From Sideroxydans sp. (GTDB lineage: Bacteria > Pseudomonadota > Gammaproteobacteria > Burkholderiales > Gallionellaceae): a DNA stretch of 64,000 bases. Shown here in pieces: positions 58,729 through 64,000 of this stretch. The translations under genes and the position numbers were made by a program. Numbering within the stretch: position 1 is the stretch's first letter; the number at the start of each line of letters is the position of its first letter. Under the pieces are notes generated by a model. It worked only from the letters and a program-made list of their open reading frames with translations. It was not told the origin of the DNA and did no database searches. The DNA lies in contig DAIDAJ010000065.1 in NCBI GenBank assembly GCA_027310665.1, positions 50,216 through 114,215 of the forward strand, written 5' to 3'.

Positions 58729-59793
58729 ATGAACCCCATGCCCAACAAGAAATATATACATATTGCGGTGTTACTAATTTTGGTCTTGCCCTTCACCGCC
58801 TTTGCAGGAGACAAAGGAGTCGCCTATGTTTCTGATCAGGAAGGGGCAGTGACTGTCGTCGACCTGGAAACCATGGAAATCAAGGGAGCCCTCGATATCG
58901 ATGCCAAGGGGCCTCGCGGACTTGGCGTGACCGCAGATGGAAAATGGCTGGTGACTGCGAACAAGGACGACGGCAACATCTCTGTGGTCGACACAGCTAC
59001 TGGGAAACTGGTTAAACACGTCACTATCGGAAAAAATCCCGAGTTTGTACGCGTTATCGGCGATATTGCTTATGTGACTTTCGAACCAAGCTTCAAAACC
59101 GGCACGATTCCTCAACCAGGTTCAAAAGAAAAAAAAGAAGCGGGTGAGGAAGATAAAGTGCCCGGTCACATTGCAGTTGTCGACTTGAAAATGGGCAAGG
59201 TAGTAGTCGATATTGTGGGCAGGCCAGAGACCGAGGGGGTCGAGATTTCCAAGGATGGCAGTCAGATTATCGTTGCCAACGAATCAGACAACTCCATAAG
59301 CGTACATGACGTGAATTCCGGAAAACTTCTCAAGAACATTTCCCTTTCAAAATACGGCGAACGTCCACGCGGTATCAAGTCCTCACCGGACGGCAGTGTT
59401 TACGTTACTACGTTGGAGTTTTCCAGCAAATTGCTTGTTCTAAATGACAAACTGGAACTCATCAAGGAAGTCGCCACCGGAAAAACCCCATACGGCGTTT
59501 CGTTTGACCACGACGGAAAGCGAGTCTTTGTCGCTACCAACAAGGAGAAGGCATTGCAGGTTTTTGACGCTAAAACCTGGGAAAAGATAAAAGACATTCC
59601 CACCGGTGACCGTTGCTGGCATTTCACCTTTACTCCGGATAACCAACAGATTCTGCTGGCCTGCGGCAAATCCAACGAAATATTGGTAATCGATGCTAAT
59701 CGATTGGAAGTCACCAAGCGAATTAGTAACATCGGATTGCCATGGGGAATCGTTACCTATCCGAAGTCGATGGGTAGCCTGGATCGCCCTTGA
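58729..59793 (+). CDS. PQQ-catabolism-associated beta-propeller protein (YncE-like)
   Basis: The 354-residue periplasmic protein has a signal peptide (cleavage near AFA/GD) and seven-bladed YVTN-type repeats, e.g. GVAYVSDQEGAVTVVDLETME and GKRVFVATNKEKALQVFD. It resembles the beta-propellers encoded beside PQQ-dependent alcohol dehydrogenases. An insert of about 20 charged residues (EKKEAGEEDK) lies near 140. Function in alcohol oxidation is inferred from family and from the PedF-like cytochrome downstream. Confidence 0.8.
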   Translation: MNPMPNKKYIHIAVLLILVLPFTAFAGDKGVAYVSDQEGAVTVVDLETMEIKGALDIDAKGPRGLGVTADGKWLVTANKDDGNISVVDTATGKLVKHVTIGKNPEFVRVIGDIAYVTFEPSFKTGTIPQPGSKEKKEAGEEDKVPGHIAVVDLKMGKVVVDIVGRPETEGVEISKDGSQIIVANESDNSISVHDVNSGKLLKNISLSKYGERPRGIKSSPDGSVYVTTLEFSSKLLVLNDKLELIKEVATGKTPYGVSFDHDGKRVFVATNKEKALQVFDAKTWEKIKDIPTGDRCWHFTFTPDNQQILLACGKSNEILVIDANRLEVTKRISNIGLPWGIVTYPKSMGSLDRP

Positions 59794-59971
59794 GCGGTTT
59801 CAGACATTGGCCCGTCGTGGAAATCTCGCGTCTGTTGGGGGCATTGTAGATGTCGATGACCTGCTTGCCTTTGGATCACTTGATCTATAGCACGTCTAGG
59901 GGCACAAAAAAGCGACCGATGATCGCCATTTAGATAAACTGTTAGCCGTTTGCATAGCAGCGTTGTCCTCG

Positions 59972-60745
59972 ATGCGATTCCTGCGCACTCTTGCACTGTT
60001 CGTGTTTTCTACCATAGGCAGCTTGGCTTTTGCGTTGCCTGACGAGCTGTATGTGCAAATGGATGAGACCACCAAGCCTGGAGAATTCTCGATTGATGTT
60101 CTTTCAAGCTATGTGGTGGCAGGGCCTGTTAAACCCTCTTCTGAAGCCCTGCAGCCAGCCTTTCATTTGCTCCAGGCCAGTCCGGATTTTTCCTATGGAA
60201 TTAAAGAGAATACCCAAATCGACCTTCAGCTATTCTCATCTATAGGACTGAATGGAGAATCCAGAGTGGAGGGAGCGCGTGCGGAATTGTTGAACATTCC
60301 GGTCCGCCCGGATACTGAAGGCGATGAGGGGTTGTTTATCGGTGAATTGTTGGAAGTCGGCCATCTTCCCCCAACTTATTCCAGTAATAATCTTGATGCC
60401 GAATTCAAGGCCATATTGGGGTATCGGTCGGGTCGCTTGACGTTTGCAACGAATCCGGAAATCGGTTTCAAAATCTCCGGCAATGGCTCATCGCAACCGG
60501 ATATCTCAATCAAACTTAAGGTAGCCTACCAAATAGACGAAGAAGTCAGCTGCGGCATCGAACATTATGGTGACTTGGGTCAAGTTAATTATCTAAGTCC
60601 GTATCGACAACTGCAGCAGACGTTTGCGGTCGTCGATATGAAGAATCATGATACGACTCTAAACGTTGGGGTTGGCCGAGGGTGGAACGATTATTCGGAC
60701 CAGTGGACGATAAAGACAAATTTTTCATTTCCATTCGGGAAATAG
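59972..60745 (+). CDS. Probable outer-membrane or periplasmic barrel protein of the PQQ cluster
   Basis: The 257-residue product has a signal peptide (cleavage near LAFA/LP) and strand-rich sequence ending TIKTNFSFPFGK, like an outer-membrane barrel. No named family is recognised. The start is uncertain: ATG at 59972 has no clear Shine-Dalgarno. It lies between the beta-propeller and cytochrome genes on the same strand. Confidence 0.6.
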   Translation: MRFLRTLALFVFSTIGSLAFALPDELYVQMDETTKPGEFSIDVLSSYVVAGPVKPSSEALQPAFHLLQASPDFSYGIKENTQIDLQLFSSIGLNGESRVEGARAELLNIPVRPDTEGDEGLFIGELLEVGHLPPTYSSNNLDAEFKAILGYRSGRLTFATNPEIGFKISGNGSSQPDISIKLKVAYQIDEEVSCGIEHYGDLGQVNYLSPYRQLQQTFAVVDMKNHDTTLNVGVGRGWNDYSDQWTIKTNFSFPFGK

Positions 60746-60964
60746 TTAATAAATCCGCCAGGAGAAACTTATGGCGAACAGTTTGCATCGCATTGGATTG
60801 AAAAATATTTGAAATCGAACCTGCTTTAAAGCACATATTGGCCGCCAAAATCCGAGATCAATAACTTGCCCACGATGCAGCAGTCGGCCCCTTTATCTGG
60901 CCAATGTCAATTTCCGTATTGCTGTAATTTTTTGTGACACTTTTTTGGGTCCTGTTACGCATTA

Positions 60965-60981
60965 TGTTCCCAAATGGAACA
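60965..60981. promoter_or_regulatory. Palindromic upstream site for a possible sigma-54 activator
   Basis: TGTTCC-CAAAT-GGAACA lies 110 bases upstream of the -24 box at 61091, the usual distance for an enhancer-binding protein. The rest of 60746-61147 has no gene. Confidence 0.5.
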
Positions 60982-61090
60982 TTTGCATTTGCTACATTTA
61001 ATTTTGATCATGCCTGCCCTCAGTTTTACCCTGGTCGCATCCAATAAGTCTTATGGGATACGATCATGCCTTTGCCAAAGGTAATTCTCT

Positions 61091-61106
61091 TGGCATGACA
61101 ATTGCA
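61091..61106 (+). promoter_or_regulatory. Sigma-54 (-24/-12) promoter
   Basis: TGGCATGACAATTGCA matches the consensus TGGCACG-N4-TTGCW with correct GG-GC spacing. Transcription would start near 61118, 30 bases before the cytochrome c550 ATG. Confidence 0.75.
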
Positions 61107-61147
61107 TCATGTTCCTCATTCTTTAAAAGTGTAGTCGAGGAGATAGC

Positions 61148-61618
61148 ATGAAACAAATTAAATACGCAATTTATGCCTGTTCACTGTTTGCTGTTGCACT
61201 GACGCCATCTTTTGCGTCGGCTCATGGTGATGTGACGCCGCAACCTGTAGATACCAAGACATTGCCTTCGCTTGGATCAGAATGGCGTGATGAAAACCCC
61301 TACAGCGGACAGAAGGAGGCGATAAGAATCGGGACATCAGCGTATGCGCAAAATTGTGCACGTTGCCATGGCTTGCAGGCTCAATCCGGTGGCATTGCGC
61401 CAGATTTGCGGCTATTGGATCGTGATTGCACAGATCTGACCAATAACGCGAAAAAGCAAGCTTGTTATATAGAAACAGATAAATATTTTTTGGTTTCTAT
61501 TCGCCACGGAAAGGTACGCAACGGTGCAGTGTACATGCCGCCGTTCGAAGGTTTTTTAAATCAGGAAGCTATGTGGGCTATCAAGTCATATCTTGAGTCA
61601 CTGCGAGTAACCCAATGA
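61148..61618 (+). CDS. pedF: PedF-like cytochrome c550 of PQQ-dependent alcohol oxidation
   Basis: The 156-residue periplasmic protein has a signal peptide (cleavage near FASA/HG) and haem site CARCH (Cys70, Cys73, His74), with the axial Met in YMPPFEG. Its start HGDVTPQPVDTKTLPSLG and NPYSGQKEAIRIG are typical of PedF, the electron acceptor of PQQ ethanol dehydrogenases. No PQQ dehydrogenase gene is in the window; it may lie past the right end. GAGGAG precedes the start and a sigma-54 promoter controls it. Confidence 0.88.
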   Translation: MKQIKYAIYACSLFAVALTPSFASAHGDVTPQPVDTKTLPSLGSEWRDENPYSGQKEAIRIGTSAYAQNCARCHGLQAQSGGIAPDLRLLDRDCTDLTNNAKKQACYIETDKYFLVSIRHGKVRNGAVYMPPFEGFLNQEAMWAIKSYLESLRVTQ

Positions 61619-61697
61619 TCGAAACGGATTGCATAAATTGCATCAAGAGCGTCAATTGATATTGATTAATGTTACTTATACAAAGAAAAGAGTGCAT

Positions 61698-62534
61698 ATG
61701 ATGAACAATTTTACTTGTAAAGTATTCGCTGCAATTTTATCGCTCTCGTGCGTAGGTTTTGTCTCATCAGCGCGAGCTGAGGGGGAGTATTTGAAAATCA
61801 AACAGTCCGGTACGTTGAAGGTCGCTGTCTATAAAGATTTCGCACCCTATTCGGCAAATGACGAGGGCATCGATATTGACATAGCGAACGCGCTGGCAAA
61901 AAAAATGGGGTTGAAGCTGAGCTTGCTTCCGTTCCAGGCCGGCGATGACGTAAATGATGACTTGAGAAATATGGTTTGGAAGGGCCACTATCTTGGATAT
62001 GGTCCGGCTGATGTTCTGCTGCACGTGCCAGTAGATCGGAGACTGATGGCACAAAATGATAAAGTCGAAATTTTCGCACCGTATCATCGTGAGACGATTC
62101 GTCTGGTAAGGGATATACGCAAGGTGCCTGATTTCGACAATCTCGATTCGATGGCCGGAAGGAAGATTGGTGTCGAAAAGGTTTCCATGAGTGCTGTTCT
62201 GATGCTTGGTGCTGAAGACGGCAAGTTTCGTGAGAATGTGAAGATATATTCGACTGCTACGGAAGCGCTTGAGCAACTCAAGGCTGGCGAACTGGATGGG
62301 GTTCTCGCTACCCGCTCCGAAATTGAATCGGTTTTGAGAAGTGATCCAAATTTTCAAATAAGCAAGGTGGAGTTTCAGCGCTTGCCGTCCGCAGGTTGGG
62401 TTGTCGGAATGGCAGTTAAGAAAGATGACGTCGAGCTTATCAAATTGTTAAGTGACTCTACCAATGAATTGGTTTCATCCGGGGAAATGGCAAAAATATT
62501 CGCTAAACATGGGGTAGAGTTGGTCACGCCATGA
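61698..62534 (+). CDS. Periplasmic substrate-binding protein of the quinoprotein-associated (MxaJ/XoxJ-like) kind
   Basis: The 278-residue protein has a signal peptide (cleavage near ARA/EG) and a family 3 solute-binding fold: LKVAVYKDFAPYSANDEGIDIDIANALAKKMG, YGPADVLLHVPVDRR. Such proteins sit beside methanol and ethanol PQQ dehydrogenases and may help assemble or load them. ATG 61698 (ATGATG) is chosen; the earlier in-frame start gives no signal peptide. It follows the cytochrome gene in the same direction, and a terminator comes after it. Confidence 0.82.
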   Translation: MMNNFTCKVFAAILSLSCVGFVSSARAEGEYLKIKQSGTLKVAVYKDFAPYSANDEGIDIDIANALAKKMGLKLSLLPFQAGDDVNDDLRNMVWKGHYLGYGPADVLLHVPVDRRLMAQNDKVEIFAPYHRETIRLVRDIRKVPDFDNLDSMAGRKIGVEKVSMSAVLMLGAEDGKFRENVKIYSTATEALEQLKAGELDGVLATRSEIESVLRSDPNFQISKVEFQRLPSAGWVVGMAVKKDDVELIKLLSDSTNELVSSGEMAKIFAKHGVELVTP

Positions 62535-62702
62535 GAGAGCGATGGAGGCTGGTTCATCTCGGACTTGTGACATCGGGCATACATCTGGCCTGCCTGAATA
62601 TGTCCGATTCTTATCCGGCATCTTTAGAAATGTGATGTTCATTACCTCACACAACTATTGAATATCGCGGGCATCCATTTAGCAGCATCTTATTTACAGC
62701 AT

Positions 62703-62736
62703 CGCCGGCGATGCGCGCTTCGCCGGCGTTTATTTT
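62703..62736 (+). terminator. Rho-independent terminator
   Basis: CGCCGGCGA/TCGCCGGCG, a perfect 9-bp stem with an 8-base loop, then TTTATTTTC. It lies between the substrate-binding gene and the Cache gene, 22 bases before the latter's start, so it could also act as an attenuator. Confidence 0.7.
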
Positions 62737-62757
62737 CTGACTGGAGTAGATTAAATA

Positions 62758-63651
62758 ATGAAACTCAAACTCTCAAATTTTCTGGTTCTGCCTCTGCTTG
62801 GTGCATCTTTTGTATTTGCTGCTGACAATATAGCGCCGACCTCTTCCTTGATGCATAAAGGCTCCATCGAGCGTGCCGAAACCAAGCGAGCTGAGGCCTT
62901 GCTGGATCGGGCCGTTGATTATCTGCAGAAAAACGGTCCAGAAAATTCTTTTGGTGTGTTCAGCAACCGCCAGGGCCCATTCGTTAACAATGAATATTAC
63001 GTATTTGTTGTCGGACTTGATGGAGTTATGTATGCCAGCGGCGGCGCTTCAAGTTCGTTGGTCGGCTCCAATGTGCTAAATCTGAGTGATGCGTCCGGTA
63101 TTAATATCGTTCGCGACATGCTGGATATTGCCAAGACCAGTGAGTCCGGCGCAATCGAATATCACTGGTTGAACAGCGTCGATAATCGAATAGAAAACAC
63201 GACGACCCAATTCCGCAAAGTGGGTAAATATCTAGTCTGCGTTGGCTATTACATCCCCCGCGCATCGCTTGAGGAAGCAAGAAGCATGCTGGGCAGGGCC
63301 GTGGCATTCCTGAAGCAATCTGGCGGCAAGACCGCATATGCGGCTTTCAATGACCCCGCAAGCGGCTTCGTTATTAAAGACGAGTATGTTTTTGTCATCG
63401 GTCTGGAGGATGGCAAGTATCGCGCCTCCGGTGCGGCACCTTACCTTACAGGAACGGATGCGCGGGAGTTGACTGATGCAGCAGGCAAACCTATCTTCAA
63501 AAAAATGATTGAACTCGCAAAACAAAATGATGGTGGAACTATAGACTACGTCTGGCGCAATCCGGTGACCAACGCCATAGAAAACAAGCACTCATTGATT
63601 CAGCGCGTAGGCGACGTGCTGCTTGGAGTCGGTTACTACACCAAAAATTAG
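62758..63651 (+). CDS. Secreted protein with two tandem Cache domains
   Basis: The 297-residue product has a signal peptide (cleavage near VFA/AD) and two copies of a single-Cache (Cache_2-like) domain. The first is at about 40-165 (LLDRAVDYLQKNG, YYVFVVGLDGVMYASGG, VGKYLVCVGYY). The second is at 175-297 (MLGRAVAFLKQSG, EYVFVIGLEDGKYRASGA, VGDVLLGVGYY). Cache domains bind small ligands. There is no membrane helix or output domain, so it is probably a periplasmic ligand binder. The position suggests a link with alcohol oxidation. Confidence 0.82.
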   Translation: MKLKLSNFLVLPLLGASFVFAADNIAPTSSLMHKGSIERAETKRAEALLDRAVDYLQKNGPENSFGVFSNRQGPFVNNEYYVFVVGLDGVMYASGGASSSLVGSNVLNLSDASGINIVRDMLDIAKTSESGAIEYHWLNSVDNRIENTTTQFRKVGKYLVCVGYYIPRASLEEARSMLGRAVAFLKQSGGKTAYAAFNDPASGFVIKDEYVFVIGLEDGKYRASGAAPYLTGTDARELTDAAGKPIFKKMIELAKQNDGGTIDYVWRNPVTNAIENKHSLIQRVGDVLLGVGYYTKN

Positions 63652-64000
63652 GCCGGGAACGTATGGAGGTGGGATTGAGGATGGGGATTTTTTTCACGAG
63701 CCTAAACTGCCTTGCAGCTCGTGCATTTTATCGAGTCATATCCTGATGCAATGCATATGTCTCTACGGCATGAAATGCTTGGCTGGAAATCATTACGAGA
63801 AGCCACACAGATAGCACAGGGTTGTATATTGAGACTTGCCATCGAAAGATTAAATAAAAATGGTTCATCGGACTTTCCCGTGGGTGACCTGAGCCGGATA
63901 CAGATCAAGCCCGCCACAGTGGAAATAGATTGCGATCTTGAAATGGTCACGGTTCCTGAATCCACAGGCACGTTTTTGTACAGTTGCAATCTTTGAGTTC
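63652..64000. other. Right end of window, no supported gene
   Basis: Short frames exist on both strands, the longest open to 63996 on the plus strand, but none has a ribosome site or a recognisable product. A gene crossing the window edge is possible. Confidence 0.4.

Noticed and set aside
63712..63996. A 94-residue plus-strand frame at the window's right end
   Set aside because: It has no clear start or ribosome site, and a competing frame of the same length exists on the other strand.

Overview
The window looks like the chromosome of a betaproteobacterium. The Nitrosomonadales, near iron oxidisers of the Sideroxydans/Gallionella kind, are the best guess from protein style, a complete system I cytochrome c maturation operon, several cytochromes c, an FTR1-type iron permease under a Fur box, polyhydroxybutyrate/acetoacetate genes and PQQ-alcohol-oxidation accessory genes. 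This placement is inference; there is no rRNA or other phylogenetic marker beyond guaA, guaB and uvrB. Most of the window is GC-rich with ordinary betaproteobacterial codon use. About 36.6-41.3 kb and 58.7-64 kb are visibly more AT-rich.

Layout. 0-3.2 kb: guaB and guaA (GMP synthesis) separated by a perfect 18-bp inverted repeat. 3.2-9.0 kb: a MASE1-PAS-PAS-GGDEF-EAL protein and a giant Ala/Glu-rich coiled-coil membrane protein. 9.3-16.6 kb: ccmABCDEFGHI. Two copies of a 152-bp element sit exactly in the stop/start junctions ccmA/ccmB and ccmC/ccmD. 16.7-20.2 kb: DUF1289, DUF1345 and FecR-domain proteins, small hypotheticals, an IS200-type end remnant and a group II intron remnant. 20.2-23.2 kb: an iron-uptake module (PepSY-like protein, outer-membrane protein, FTR1 permease, cupredoxin-like protein) divergent from a fur-family gene across a near-consensus Fur box. 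23.3-34.4 kb: acetoacetate/hydroxybutyrate metabolism (aacS, atoE, divergent phaB, beta-ketothiolase, two-component system, GntP-family permease, CoA transferase).

34.4-41.5 kb: accessory DNA. It holds a broken IS200/IS605-like transposase, a GAF-GGDEF protein, and then a stretch between decayed tRNA-Asn 3' fragments and an intact tRNA-Asn with its own promoter and terminator. Inside that stretch are an HTH/membrane-protein pair, a PAS-GGDEF protein, a CIA30-like protein and a J-domain-like protein. 41.5-51.1 kb: an AsmA-like coiled-coil protein, aspartate aminotransferase, DUF2461, PAS-GGDEF, a ROK sugar kinase carrying an in-frame repeat, DUF4139 and a StbDE/RelBE toxin-antitoxin pair. 51.3-58.4 kb: a small cytochrome c, a peroxiredoxin, a DUF4145 plus Trypco2-like pair, uvrB, and a hybrid histidine kinase overlapping a low-molecular-weight phosphatase. 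58.7-63.7 kb: accessory genes of PQQ-dependent alcohol oxidation (beta-propeller, outer-membrane protein, PedF-like cytochrome c550, substrate-binding protein, tandem Cache protein), with a textbook sigma-54 promoter before the cytochrome.

The most unusual observation is the pair of 152-bp elements in the ccm operon. Each carries an inverted copy of the Shine-Dalgarno/start region of the gene that follows it, and the two copies differ in a compensating way. This suggests either a translational switch or a mobile element that copies its target.
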